From NCBI RefSeq assembly GCF_016802725.1, contig NC_052671.1:16929731-16993730 (forward strand): DNA of 64,000 bases, written 5' to 3'. The position numbers and the translations under genes were made by a program. The notes below the pieces were generated by a model. It saw only the letters and a program-made list of their open reading frames with translations, searched no databases and was not told where the DNA came from. This DNA is from Solenopsis invicta. Lineage: Eukaryota > Arthropoda > Insecta > Hymenoptera > Formicidae. This document shows, in pieces, positions 50,401 through 54,815 of this stretch; within the stretch, counting starts at the first letter, position 1; each line of letters begins with the position of its first letter.

Positions 50401-51085
50401 TCACTAAAAACGACAATTTTTTGGTGTGTACTAATAATTATTCACTAAAATTATTTATTTAAAATATGACTTTAAAAGTCGATTTATTAGTTATAGGAAA
50501 CCTTTAACAATTCAGCAAAAATAATAAAAAATTTGTAAAGAAAGGGATTTATTAATTAAAGGAGTATATATGATAGGTGTAGTTTCAGAACCACAGAGTC
50601 ATTTTGATGTCAGTTTAATGTCATATTAAATAATTATTTTGTATGGATATAAATGCAAGATTAATATCCATTTGTTTTACTGTAGACTAAAATTGATCTT
50701 CATTTAATTATTCTATTTTTTTTTAATTGTTAGAATTAGAAAAAGAATAGAAGTAATTCGATGTTAAAATTAATCTATTATACTTTGGAACATTAATCTT
50801 GAATTGGTGTCTCCTCAAGATAAACTTACGTTTGGAACACTTTACACAATTTCAGAAGTGATATATTCTAACAGACATAAACATTTAAAACTATATAATA
50901 CTATATATGAATTATTTACTTATTTTCCATCGACCATGGTCTTCTCTAACAAGATCCACTTTATTAAATAGATTTTTTCGAAACTGATGCATATTATCTG
51001 AATTTGGAAATCTACCAGCAATACCAGATATAACAATCTCCTCGCCAGAATTGTTCCTTAACTTACATGCTTTCTTATCATCCAT
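6630..51085 (-). CDS. Type I fatty acid synthase paralogue lacking a visible thioesterase, 16 exons
   Basis: Cytosolic multifunctional enzyme that would build acyl chains from acetyl- and malonyl-type units using NADPH. Sixteen exons join with GT-AG sites and consistent phases to 6294 nt (2097 aa). Order: KS (about 14-430; Cys174, His306, His344), MAT (about 500-830; Ser596, His698), DH (about 850-1085; His889, Asp1039), central pseudo-methyltransferase-like region (about 1088-1427), ER (about 1428-1741; GTGGVG at 1566-1571), KR (1742-2018; GGLGGFG at 1775-1781; Lys1880, Ser1906, Tyr1919), ACP (Ser2039). Spacings Cys-His-His (132 and 38) and MAT Ser-His (102) match the human enzyme as I know it. 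Odd points: Ile621 where the malonyl-binding Arg is expected, altered KS motif near 88-93, GMNSM instead of GMDSM in ACP, and no thioesterase after ACP. Human FAS is about 2500 aa. Introns 1, 4, 7, 9 and 11 are swollen by transposons. It is a paralogue rather than obviously the housekeeping copy (inference). Confidence 0.92.
7012..7843 (-). CDS. FAS exon 15: ketoreductase
   Basis: Residues 1742-2018 plus one base. NADPH motif IIVGGLGGFGLELTDWL; catalytic Lys1880 (FQSKAHATQ), Ser1906 (FSSVSCG), Tyr1919 (AGQTNYNMAN) and Asn1923, with the same mutual spacing as in human FAS. Ends in the KR-ACP linker. Acceptor ttcacag, donor ttttag|gtaggt. Confidence 0.95.
7955..8648 (-). CDS. FAS exon 14: enoyl reductase NADPH-binding fold
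   Basis: Residues 1510-1741. Contains FEEAATVPCIYSTAY, the nucleotide-binding motif HSGTGGVGQAAIQ (1564-1576), RGVDIVLNSL and FRYMASGKHMGK. Acceptor attattttag, donor aag|gtatat. Confidence 0.93.
8718..8965 (-). CDS. FAS exon 13: enoyl reductase start
   Basis: Residues 1428-1509 plus two bases. Reads VRGDLSTFQWTEN, VVYAPLNFKDVMLATGKL, LGLEYVGFD, the start of the medium-chain dehydrogenase-type ER. Acceptor tttttgcag; donor aatga|gtaaat, just before an in-frame stop. Confidence 0.9.
9112..10130 (-). CDS. FAS exon 12: central structural region
   Basis: Residues 1088-1427. Starts NALLPIRVHREIDTI and contains GGIEIRGLKATQVSSRK. Covers the DH-ER connector that in animal FAS folds as inactive methyltransferase and ketoreductase remnants; no complete SAM-binding motif is visible. 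Acceptor attattttag, donor atg|gtataa. A methionine upstream in the same frame is intronic. Confidence 0.9.
10203..11333. mobile_element. Foldback element filling FAS intron 11
   Basis: Two arms of about 530-590 bp are inverted copies meeting near 10720-10745. Ends read aggggacgttactcattctg and the complement of the related sequence at 11333. The right arm carries an extra block of about 110 bp with a (GT)n/(CA)n run. No ORF. Intron 11 spans 10131-11370, so only about 70 and 37 bp of it are not this element. A half copy is at 46985-48066. Confidence 0.85.
11371..11781 (-). CDS. FAS exon 11: dehydratase, second half
   Basis: Residues 951-1087 plus one base. Starts DGRFEITERESVVVTGTVYE and contains YSGLFRGL and WTTFMDTMLQ with second DH catalytic residue Asp1039 and Gln1043. 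Acceptor gttacag is clear. The donor gaaa|gtaaag at 11370 was chosen because it gives the phase exon 12 needs and places the following frame in the intron; this 3' boundary is the least certain of the gene. Confidence 0.82.
11782..13312. other. FAS intron 10
   Basis: 1.5 kb of AT-rich DNA without a recognisable ORF. About 11995-12060 (atggcatccattttcatttta, ataactttgtttataatt) recurs at 34525-34570 and is part of some dispersed repeat. Confidence 0.5.
13313..13617 (-). CDS. FAS exon 10: dehydratase, first half
   Basis: Residues 849-950 plus one base. Starts WDHSEAWFTPEYQ and holds the DH active site HVIDGRNLLPATGY (His889 of HxxxGxxxxP). I end it at aaag|gtatta because that phase joins exon 11; the frame itself stays open a little further. 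Acceptor gacattag. Confidence 0.92.
13660..13765. repeat. Arm fragment of the 31.9-33.4 kb TIR element family
   Basis: The tract cttgaccttgacatatattg, then tcaagtcatgaccctg and a ttcgttaaaattattaac tail, match 31935-32030 closely. It lies just upstream of the FAS exon 10 acceptor. Confidence 0.6.
14438..14476. repeat. (GT)n microsatellite
   Basis: About 19 uninterrupted GT units in FAS intron 9. Confidence 0.95.
14840..15945. repeat. Long inverted repeat built of tandem units
   Basis: Arms at about 14840-15262 and 15478-15945 are inverted copies. Each arm holds two tandem units of about 175 bp (marker: ccttgttacata, ggaatgataa, aaaacgcc). The spacer carries the left end of the TTAA-flanked element at 15318. 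No ORF. Lies in FAS intron 9. Confidence 0.75.
15318..16328. mobile_element. TTAA-flanked (piggyBac-type) non-autonomous element
   Basis: CCCTTAAACAC at the left and GTGTTTAAGGG at the right, each directly flanked by TTAA (15314-15317 and 16329-16332); subterminal gggtctgggaga and tctctcagaccc are also inverted. TTAA duplication and CCC/GGG ends are the piggyBac signature. A third, inverted copy of the left end lies at about 17210-17312, so the history is complex. Confidence 0.7.
16986..17199. mobile_element. Palindromic MITE, family M, copy 1
   Basis: About 95-bp inverted arms (gattaacgtaacgatta...gatcgttacgttaatcat in the centre) with ends gtgtacacctatgg and gggtgtaccccc. Two more copies are at 32397-32610 and 32611-32812. 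Confidence 0.8.
17420..17919 (-). CDS. FAS exon 9: MAT C-terminus
   Basis: Residues 683-848 plus two bases. Contains VPYHSSYL with MAT His698, 102 residues after Ser596 as in human FAS, then SAEYHTRSILNTVLF and the linker VEFPVSRGTPMISPSIR. The usual EIAPHA motif reads EIAPDS (Asp779). Acceptor attatcag, donor cag|gtataa. Confidence 0.92.
18066..18386 (-). CDS. FAS exon 8: MAT nucleophile, malonyl-binding Arg replaced
   Basis: Residues 576-682. Contains GHSAGE with nucleophile Ser596. The residue 25 positions on, Arg606 in human FAS and responsible for gripping the malonyl carboxylate, is Ile621 (codon ATT, in AYFIGLACIE). Acceptor atttgtag, donor cag|gtaaaa. The substitution suggests weak or altered malonyl selectivity (inference). 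Confidence 0.93.
18425..19158. mobile_element. Rearranged mariner: two inverted 3' halves
   Basis: TIRs taatgagactgatttttt are present at both ends. Minus strand 18930-18484 reads as a mariner transposase C-terminal half (EFVAPGQTV, MLHYDNAPCHT, PYSPDLSPCD, 34 residues between the last two Asp) with an in-frame TGA. Plus strand about 18935-19095 repeats the C-terminal end (PAEAFQNCYED, KQHLRRCVIAQGNYFE). The element is therefore two 3' ends joined head to head. Inside FAS intron 7; not functional. Confidence 0.85.
19579..19739 (-). CDS. FAS exon 7: MAT
   Basis: Residues 522-575, reading GRNLLKFHVFANTIKQCD to MFVGIVAIQ. Acceptor attaaaatag, donor cag|gtaaaa. The exon has no internal methionine near its start. 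It is followed by intron 7, which contains a rearranged mariner. Confidence 0.88.
19826..20030 (-). CDS. FAS exon 6: linker and MAT N-terminus
   Basis: Residues 454-521 plus one base. Reads VASNPIDIEYVRLLHDV, HPWRGFTIL, then PVWFIFSALGSQWPGMG, the start of the acyltransferase fold. The usual FSGMGSQW glycine is alanine here. Acceptor aatatag, donor atgg|gtatat. Confidence 0.9.
20280..20460. repeat. Dispersed repeat shared with 56740-56900
   Basis: Common blocks: gaa..atcttcttacaaaaa, aaaacaagaataaaaaatcac, gttacactttttat. No ORF or clear ends. In FAS intron 5/6 neighbourhood. Confidence 0.5.
20593..20883 (-). CDS. FAS exon 5: KS C-terminus and KS-MAT linker
   Basis: Residues 357-453, starting VLIAFETGIVPSNINYTSP. 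Contains the KS glycine-rich motif NSFGFGGANAH and the linker PRLVILSGRTKESVK. Acceptor ttctttaag, donor gac|gttagt. The exon is short and starts without a methionine. Intron 4 before it is 9.2 kb and carries the Copia element. Confidence 0.9.
21480..21786. repeat. AT-rich degenerate tandem array, left part
   Basis: Degenerate repeats of tttatttaa(c/t)attaatttaatatt. The same array continues at 26424-26530 and 27445-27730 on the far side of the Copia insertion and a GC-rich block, showing that it was split by them. Confidence 0.65.
21792..22031 (+). repeat. Copia 5' LTR
   Basis: TGTTGGCGAAACTTG to CTCTAATA, 240 bp; matches the 3' LTR except about five substitutions. Confidence 0.95.
22108..22668 (+). 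pseudogene. Copia gag, frameshifted
   Basis: Starts MNIGGVTRIESLGKDNYDTW; UBN2-type gag domain (WLKLETTYQSRG, MLLYSLPSSFDNF). A one-base loss near 22637 brings a stop at 22666-22668; the original frame resumes downstream toward the zinc knuckle. Confidence 0.9.
22719..25532 (+). pseudogene. Copia pol: zinc knuckle, protease, integrase, RT, interrupted
   Basis: One frame with a TGA at 24126-24128. Zinc knuckle CSKCDKIGHRAAEC; protease WCLDSGATAH; integrase zinc-binding (ELWHRRLGHLN, CKTCLEGK) and DDE core (IHSDVCGPM, QSDNGLEF, EQNGIAERRNRT); RT with FDITTAYLNGDL and the YVDD box (VIYVDDILVAS). A one-base loss near 25508 ends the frame at 25532. Confidence 0.93.
25533..26160 (+). pseudogene. 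Copia RNase H, out of frame
   Basis: After the frameshift the text continues (TTRPDISYAISYLGQFNN) and shifts once more near 25630; then the RNase H domain runs intact to 26160 with GFVDADWG, LSSTEAEYMGL and SKHIDMRHHFIRD. Confidence 0.9.
26179..26418 (+). repeat. Copia 3' LTR
   Basis: 240 bp, preceded by the polypurine tract and followed by the ATTTT duplication. Confidence 0.95.
26570..27444 (-). other. GC-rich island with an unidentified short ORF
   Basis: CpG-rich block inserted in the AT array. On the minus strand it ends in an open frame (26793-26578) read from MSKLTGRDAREKNNRILGF to a stop, with a CQYCLNNYC cluster. Upstream (26800-27444) is CpG-dense noncoding sequence resembling a 5' leader. 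It could be the 5' end of a retroelement, or a retrocopy of a host 5' region. I do not recognise the protein. Confidence 0.4.
27445..27730. repeat. AT-rich degenerate tandem array, right part
   Basis: Continuation of the array at 21480-21786 (tttatttaatatttatttaa type units). Confidence 0.6.
27820..27985. repeat. Dispersed repeat shared with 45825-46010
   Basis: Common blocks: cctgatctatga/cctaatctatag, ataaagtg.t.acaaatcat, agttcgcag, cgcgacttggat/cacgacttggat, aaattttc. Tail is rich in aaaaatgttttt. Function unknown; in FAS intron 4. Confidence 0.6.
28000..30049. other. Remainder of FAS intron 4
   Basis: AT-rich. 28010-28380 is full of aaaacatttttaaa-type words. Short open frames at 28682-28978 and 29530-29751 have no recognisable motif. 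No gene or RNA supported. Confidence 0.45.
30050..30468 (-). CDS. FAS exon 4: KS catalytic histidines
   Basis: Residues 217-356. Contains NGYTRSET, EAHGTATKVGD (His306) and VKSNLGHAESASG (His344), completing the KS Cys-His-His triad. Acceptor tttgag, donor aag|gtaaag. Confidence 0.94.
30879..31110 (-). CDS. FAS exon 3: KS active-site cysteine
   Basis: Residues 140-216 plus one base. Starts LRGQNVIGCCKSTLANILSS after acceptor attag and ends at donor ctag|gtattt. Contains the nucleophile in DSACSSSL (Cys174). Joins exon 4 to give HFSHLGVLSSDGHCRPFD. Confidence 0.92.
31210..31460 (-). CDS. FAS exon 2: KS, substrate-entry half
   Basis: Residues 56-139. Acceptor is cttttattag ending at 31461; it restores the phase left by exon 1 so that GRWK joins KNPEILKFMGTINNVEKFD. 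Donor is cag|gtaaaa at 31209. Recognisable FAS text: KFDADFFGF, LLLEHAYEAIIDAGINP. The conserved KS motif around MDPQ is replaced by LASEA (88-92). Confidence 0.88.
32397..32610. mobile_element. Palindromic MITE, family M, copy 2
   Basis: Inverted arms around ttattggtcattac; ends tacacccatggaatttgatt and the complement ending at 32610. Nested in the 31901 element and directly adjoining copy 3. Confidence 0.8.
32611..32812. mobile_element. Palindromic MITE, family M, copy 3
   Basis: Ends agcgtgtttgattctgtc and its inverted partner gacagaatcaaacacgct. Tandem to copy 2. Confidence 0.8.
32813..33181 (+). mobile_element. 5'-truncated non-LTR retrotransposon 3' end (R1-like) with poly(A)
   Basis: GC-rich 350-bp tract, unlike its neighbours, ending in ctataaaaaaaaaa. 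It has the look of an R1-clade 3' UTR (gttttagtgggtatgccgac, agtcccacatactccgcgt). Junction with the MITE at the left is abrupt, as expected for 5' truncation. Confidence 0.6.
33386..34030. other. AT-rich noncoding DNA of FAS intron 1
   Basis: Nothing recognised beyond a short (TTTTA)n run near 33885-33900. Confidence 0.4.
34031..34166. mobile_element. Palindromic MITE, 136 bp
   Basis: Arms ctatagatttgaattcatag and acgtttct.aaatctcaga are repeated inverted at 34105-34166 with a short loop near 34090-34100. Confidence 0.75.
35112..35870 (+). pseudogene. THAP zinc-finger gene or gene fragment, broken
   Basis: Opposite strand to FAS, inside its intron 1. Exon a (35112 to about 35260) starts MPCCVALHCSNR...WKLFRFP, the Cys-x-Cys start of a THAP domain, then an in-frame TGA at codon 27, then IRRGNSWIPTEVSRLC. 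Exon b (35348 to about 35468) gives KHFEDSKFENH and DGWEKLKPNAIPTLFD, the second metal half and the closing AVPTIF-type box. Exon c 35550-35642 and exon d 35712-35870 add a coiled coil (LLRLIQENEKLLRQEQ) and a stop. THAP domains bind DNA and occur in host factors and P-type transposases. Stop codon and phase clashes between b and c indicate decay. Confidence 0.65.
36198..36272. repeat. Three tandem copies of a 24-bp unit
   Basis: attctccggttg(a/g)(c/t)gagaatt... repeated three times within the GC-rich tract 35880-36660, which may be a solo LTR or other retroelement leader (short motif gcgagatc recurs). No coding frame recognised there. Confidence 0.7.
36730..38019 (+). mobile_element. Mariner transposon, 1290 bp, nearly intact
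   Basis: TIRs ttaggagtacaaattgaaaa at both ends, flanked by TA (36728-36729 and 38020-38021). Encodes one transposase interrupted once. In FAS intron 1, opposite orientation to the gene. Confidence 0.95.
36902..37946 (+). pseudogene. Mariner transposase, one frameshift
   Basis: Starts MSKFVPNKRHLREVLLFAFN. Helix-turn-helix region at 1-110 (WFQRFKSGDFGVEDKERPG, TQQAISHRLK), then the DDD catalytic core: TGDEKWIHYDN, LLHDNAWPH, PYSPDIAPSDYH, with 34 residues between the last two Asp. A one-base indel near 37262 shifts the frame (first part stops at 37375, second part runs to 37946). About 347 aa if read across the shift, normal for mariner. Confidence 0.93.
38104..38282. repeat. DIRS left inverted terminal repeat
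   Basis: gtctcgttctcgatgatgaa to ccgtcatattgtt; complement at 42831-43009 with few differences. Confidence 0.93.
38365..39743 (+). pseudogene. DIRS gag, apparently with an intron
   Basis: Part 1 starts MGSEKKRKHSRSRSKDRHR (SR/RD-rich, nuclear-type) and runs to about 38536. Part 2 (38886-39743) starts after ctcttttcag and contains KEMLDILGEDP and WEKWLREGFP, ending in a basic SRS-rich tail. A donor-like gtacgt at 38538 and this acceptor would excise about 350 bp containing stops. The intervening tract has two direct copies (about 38675-38730 and 38790-38845) of aagaataaaatatt(c/t)tcgcac. Intron or insertion: not decidable here. Confidence 0.65.
39950..41513 (+). pseudogene. DIRS reverse transcriptase, RNase H and methyltransferase-like region
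   Basis: RT: FLVPKPDGSNRFIINLKNLN, ASVDLKDAYYLLPVH, LPFGLCTSPYVYTK and the YIDD box (IIYIDDLLFIK). RNase H: IELSSDASLTGWGAH, then a frameshift near 40925 into YLELLAAFLALKCF and IRIDNTSAIAYINKAGG. The last part (41202-41513) FSIDLFASRLNKKCKRF to FYAFPPFAV is the segment that follows RNase H in DIRS elements. At least two frame breaks. Confidence 0.9.
41548..42572 (+). pseudogene. DIRS tyrosine recombinase, decayed
   Basis: Integrase-like SAM-type N-terminal half (LKQYQGPLKLWRNFAVQNQ) and catalytic half. The box-I arginine position reads TTAHILQTLSL, with Ile where Arg is usual. A frameshift near 42405 ends the main frame at 42450; the other frame continues with TRHAAVSAAF, DTIRRTAGWS and FAKFYNKPI (nucleophile Tyr) to a stop near 42572. 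The box-II His is also altered. Probably inactive. Confidence 0.88.
42831..43009. repeat. DIRS right inverted terminal repeat
   Basis: Inverted copy of 38104-38282. Confidence 0.93.
43870..44105. repeat. GACGTCC-rich repeat tract
   Basis: The word (g/a)acgtcc or its variants occurs about a dozen times. Related GGACGTCC/GGACATCC words fill the element at 51530-52585. The 65-codon frame across it is a by-product of the repetition. Confidence 0.6.
44285..44450 (-). repeat. Dispersed repeat, copy 2 (see 3140)
   Basis: Read on the minus strand: cttacaaaaaaaaaatcact, ttgtaatccatgtgattact; matches 3140-3310. Confidence 0.55.
44760..44825. repeat. Short hairpin repeat
   Basis: aaataagcatgtatagagac and its near inverted copy flank tccagcatcgtcttaagg. 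One arm and loop recur at 57162-57202 (agagaccggtccagcattgt) and a part at 46605-46625. Confidence 0.6.
45120..45415. repeat. Degenerate tandem repeat, about 125-bp period
   Basis: Blocks (aacgttcttatataatattg, tttcaaaacatta, atttaaaaaacgtttcaat) recur about three times. Confidence 0.5.
45533..45673. mobile_element. Palindromic MITE, 141 bp
   Basis: Arms of about 62 bp beginning ccctgataaaaaacc and including agtgccagaaacctgattca, nearly perfect inverted copies with a 25-bp loop. Confidence 0.85.
46380..46690. repeat. Dispersed repeat related to 55340-55545
   Basis: Shared blocks gacagatgagtgcgtttgac/gatagatctatgcgttggac, aaag.gcga.tag.ct, atctgcagtat.gac. No ORF. Confidence 0.45.
46985..48066. 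repeat. Half copy of the intron-11 foldback family, split by a TTAA element
   Basis: 47040-47100 and 47850-48066 match 10440-10720 (cctcaaatctcaaaattttt type block, ttacagcattcgaaagcgtg, gagcgttgtac, gagttattcaacatt). The 744-bp element at 47103 interrupts it. Confidence 0.7.
47103..47846. mobile_element. TTAA-flanked (piggyBac-type) non-autonomous element, 744 bp
   Basis: Starts ggggggaaatac, ends gtattttcccct, with TTAA at 47099-47102 and 47847-47850. No ORF. Confidence 0.65.
48067..50919. other. 5' part of FAS intron 1
   Basis: AT-rich. No gene, RNA or clear element recognised; small opposed frames at 49377-49608 have no motif. Confidence 0.4.
50920..51085 (-). CDS. FAS exon 1: start codon and KS N-terminus
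   Basis: Residues 1-55 plus one base of codon 56. Reads MDDKKACKLRNNSGEE, then a typical animal FAS start (EIVISGIAGRFPNSDN, LFNKVDLV, GRWK). Donor GTAAAT at 50919. Upstream in frame there is a stop, so the ATG at 51085 is the natural start. A possible splice acceptor (ttttctag, ending at 51111) lies 26 bp before the ATG, so a 5' UTR intron cannot be excluded. The exon is too short for a long-ORF list and sits 19.5 kb from exon 2. Confidence 0.88.
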
Positions 51086-51162
51086 GATTTTAATTATTTA
51101 TGTGGATATTCTAGAAAAATTTTATGCGTACTTTGTGTACTTATATTTTTGTGCAGTTTTAT

Positions 51163-51171
51163 TTTTTTATA
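51163..51171 (-). promoter_or_regulatory. Possible TATA box of FAS
   Basis: TATAAAAAA on the minus strand, 77 bp before the FAS ATG. The base composition makes chance matches likely, and a 5' UTR intron would move the promoter elsewhere. Confidence 0.2.
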
Positions 51172-51529
51172 CTGTACTTGGTTTTAATATCACTATCTGT
51201 ATAATATCACTATGATATCGTTTAAATTACAATTGAAAAGTGACACTGACTTTCTCAACGACGAGCTGCTTTTATACATTGTAAGTGTTACGTTGGTAGG
51301 CTTACAACATGTAAGTTGGTAATGTGAGAATGTAAGAGAAGTTAAGTTGGTACGGGAAGAGCGCCGGTTTTTGTTTGGGAACGTTGGATAACGGACAGGA
51401 AAAAGAAGGAAGCACGCGTGCGAGATGCATGGAAGCAGATCGGCGATTTTGAGAAAATTAAAGAAAAGTGATGTTAAACATTCATTCAGTGTCCTTGATT
51501 TTTCAACAATATCGAGTTCAAATGTAACG

Positions 51530-52585
51530 CGCCCACATAACAAAAATTGATCCCAGGGATATTCTGCGGATGTATGTCAAGGGATTTCTAATATCCTGAG
51601 GATGTGCTTAGATAAACTTAGGTCCTAAGGATATCCTGTGGATGTTTGAACGTTCGCTATGTAGAGCCCTAGGATATCGTAAGTCAGATATCTTCAGGAT
51701 GTCTTTGGATAATCAAATTTGATCCTGAAGATGTCCAATGGATGTTTTAAAATAACTTTTAGGACTTTCTAATTCTATAAATTTTTCCAAAATATTCATA
51801 TAAATATTATTACAACACATAATTCCAATAAACAAAATAATATTTTTGTAACGTTTTAAAAAACATTTTTCGTAAAAAAAAATCTAGCATCTAAAATAAC
51901 TTCTGTTATTTATTCAAATAAAAATGCAACTAGAAATACATGCCAATATAATACAATAATTAAATTAAATATGAAAAAATTGTTATTAAAAAACATTTAA
52001 AATCATTTTGAAATATTGTTTGCTTATTGGGATGTCGAGGTTTTTTCATCCATGGACTTATTTTGTCTATCGATAATATTTATGTTTCTCAATAGTACTG
52101 TGTTTAAGATAAAAATTTGGAACTTTAAAATCAAAAGAGCAAAAGCACAAATAATTAATATATGCTATTCAGAAACTTAAGTATTTACATATAGCTGAAT
52201 GGAATAATCCCGCAGATGAAAAAATCATATGGGTTATCAAAATCATACGCGTTTGACATGTTTATAATCAAGAAAACAAACCTTTTAGGGACGTCCTAAG
52301 GACGTCCATGAAATGTTATAACGCTCTAAACCCATCTTATTCACGTCCCTGGACATTCAGAACGGATTTAGGATCGTCTTGAGGACGTTTTGTACTGTTA
52401 AGGTTTGTATATTATTAGTAATTAAAAAAATTTATTTCTCAGATTAGAATAAGGTATACTATGAATTTTAATGGCAATTATAAATGTCCTAAGGACATCC
52501 TATGGATGATTTTGCATTTTGGATCAAAATAGGATCAATCCAATGAAAATAAGATATCCTAAGGAGATTCATTGCTATGTGGGCG
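51530..52585. mobile_element. TIR element rich in GGA(C/T)ATCC/GGACGTCC words, 1.06 kb
   Basis: Ends cgcccacataacaa and its near complement ttgctatgtgggcg. Near both ends the words cctaaggat, aggatatcc, ggacgtcc recur. No ORF. It starts about 445 bp upstream of the FAS ATG. Confidence 0.65.
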
Positions 52586-52920
52586 TGTTTATTAAATTAT
52601 TAAAATGTAGCCTAATAAGAATACTGCTTGATTATTACTGTCATCACATGATATACATAATGTATTTTACTGTTGAAAAAAGTATTTCTTCGCTATACTT
52701 TTTTTCATAGTAAAAAACATTTTGTATTTACGTTAAAACCGATCCTTGTTATTTTTCCGAGATTCTGTTGTCTGAAATTTCAAGCCAGCACTCTCACATG
52801 AGGACGCATCTGTATGTGCTTCAGAGTTAAGCATTAATCATTTAAAAAACATTTGATTAAGTAATTTAATTAAAATAATGTAGTTATAATGTAATTGTGA
52901 TTTCATTTATTTCAATTAAA

Positions 52921-53605
52921 ATACAATTAATGATTGGAAAATAGGCTAATGAGAGTCAGCGTGGGTTAAAGAGAGCAATCACAAATACCCCATTATTGAA
53001 TCATTTATTCAATTATTGCGTACGCATTTGGACTTGAAACCGTGAGCACGTGTTGGTGTGAAACGAGTAACGTTTGAGTGCTTACTTTGTCAAGAGAAAT
53101 TAATTTCTATAGACAAAACTTATCTAAAGCTTCATTAGTCGTCATCACCCCGAATGGGGATTCATAAGTACATACCGTCGTAACTAAAATAATTTTTCGA
53201 CATCTAAAATAATCATTTAACAATTATATAGTAAAGTGCCATATCTTGCGACACGACAACGAGAAAATATAGTCTTAATTAAAATAATTTTTTGACATTC
53301 AAAATAATTATACGACGGTTATACAGTTAAGTGTCATCTCTTGCAACACTATAATGGTTAAACATGCCACCACGGATTTGTCAAACCGTTCGCAACTTGA
53401 ATATTTCCTGTTTTCGATGACTGATGACGGCTTCTATTTCTATTGCCTTTACTATTTTTTGTTGCACAGAAGATGATTCCAAAGCGAGTCGAAACGTTTG
53501 TTTTGTAATTTTTAATTGAATAAGTGATTCAATATCGGAACTTATAATTCAGCGCTCTTTGACCTGCGCTGACACATTAACCTGTTTTCCAATCATTAAT
53601 TGTAT
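52921..53605. mobile_element. TIR element, 685 bp
   Basis: atacaattaatgattggaaa at the left and its complement at the right; similarity continues about 60 bp inward (ggctaatg...gtcagcg.ggt.aaagag). No ORF. Contains the tandem pair listed next. Confidence 0.75.
53178..53350. repeat. Tandem duplication, about 98-bp period
   Basis: taaaataattttt(c/t)gacat and gt.aagtg.cat.tcttgc.acac occur twice in the same order. Confidence 0.7.
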
Positions 53606-54478
53606 TTAAATTTTGAAAATCCGTTATAACAAATTAATTGTTTATTACAATTACTTATAATTATAATTATACACTGTGATTATATTGTAATTATAAATTA
53701 TATAATTGCAATTACTTTTAATTTTAATTATATTTTAATTATAAATAATTGTGATTATTGTACAATTTACAGAGGAAAGTATTAAAAATGTAAGAACATT
53801 TAATTATTCAGAAAAAGCTAAATTGTCAGTTTTATTGACTGAACCTTAACTTATATACATATTTACAATACATACGATAAATTTTTAGTATTGACGGCAG
53901 TATTAATTGCCTAACCAGACGAGAAATGTGTTGATGTAATTTCCCGGTATAAAATATGTTTAAAGATTAAATATACTTTGTTGTCTTCTGATATGCCGTA
54001 ATTTACATATATCAAATATTTCTATTACGATACAAATTGAACAAGAATGCCTTCTACGGTCGCAGCTAGGTCTTCGTGCTTATATTGTTTGTGTGATTTT
54101 AATTTCTGTTGCGTTTATAAAGTTTATTTCTATAAACGAATATTGCTATAATTGTGATTTTTGGAACTGATATTATATAAGAATTCTTCATGATAATACT
54201 TTTATTATATTTATATGAATTTGAATATATAATATTTTTGAATAATTATATCATATTTTTTAATAACTAAACTTTTTTAAGGGAATACTTAAATTCGTGC
54301 TCTACCGATTAAATGCGATTTTTTTTCAACACGCTATTTTCCTGATCATATTTGTAAATTAAAATTTTTTTTTTCCATAATTAAAGTATGTGCACAAATA
54401 ATGTATTAGGCCGGTTGACTTTACGCTGAGAACAAAAAATTGTTAAAAAATATTTAAATTTATTTTACCTATTCTTAA

Positions 54479-54626
54479 CCCATTAGCTGCCACGACCCCT
54501 ATTTGGGAATTTTGGAATTTTACACCACTCGTTGCCAAAAATATATTTGGTACGCCTGACAGTTTAGTTTCAAAATTTCAAAAATTTCATTCAAAAATTT
54601 CAAAAAAAGTTTTGTCAGTTAATGGG
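54479..54626. mobile_element. TTAA-flanked MITE, 148 bp
   Basis: CCCATTA...TAATGGG ends, TTAA at 54475-54478 and 54627-54630; piggyBac-type. Confidence 0.7.
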
Positions 54627-54689
54627 TTAAGAGAATGCTCTACTGAATTATCGACACATTACAGTGTTCATTAATTTTTGAATTAGCTC

Positions 54690-54815
54690 TACAGATCGGG
54701 TGACACCCATTTGGACACAGTTTGATTGGACACCAACCAATCAATTTGATTTATCTAATTCAATCAACGGAAAAACTCTAGGCATCGGCCGCTGTGAGTA
54801 GTAAAGTGCTATGGG
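54690..54815. repeat. Relative of the MITE at 6482
   Basis: Interior similarity only: aaccaatca.tttga.ttatct, ctctaggcatc, ctgtgagtag. Confidence 0.5.

Noticed and set aside
51193..51543. 116-codon minus frame upstream of FAS exon 1
   Set aside because: No recognisable motif and no splice link to exon 1; could at most be part of a 5' leader.
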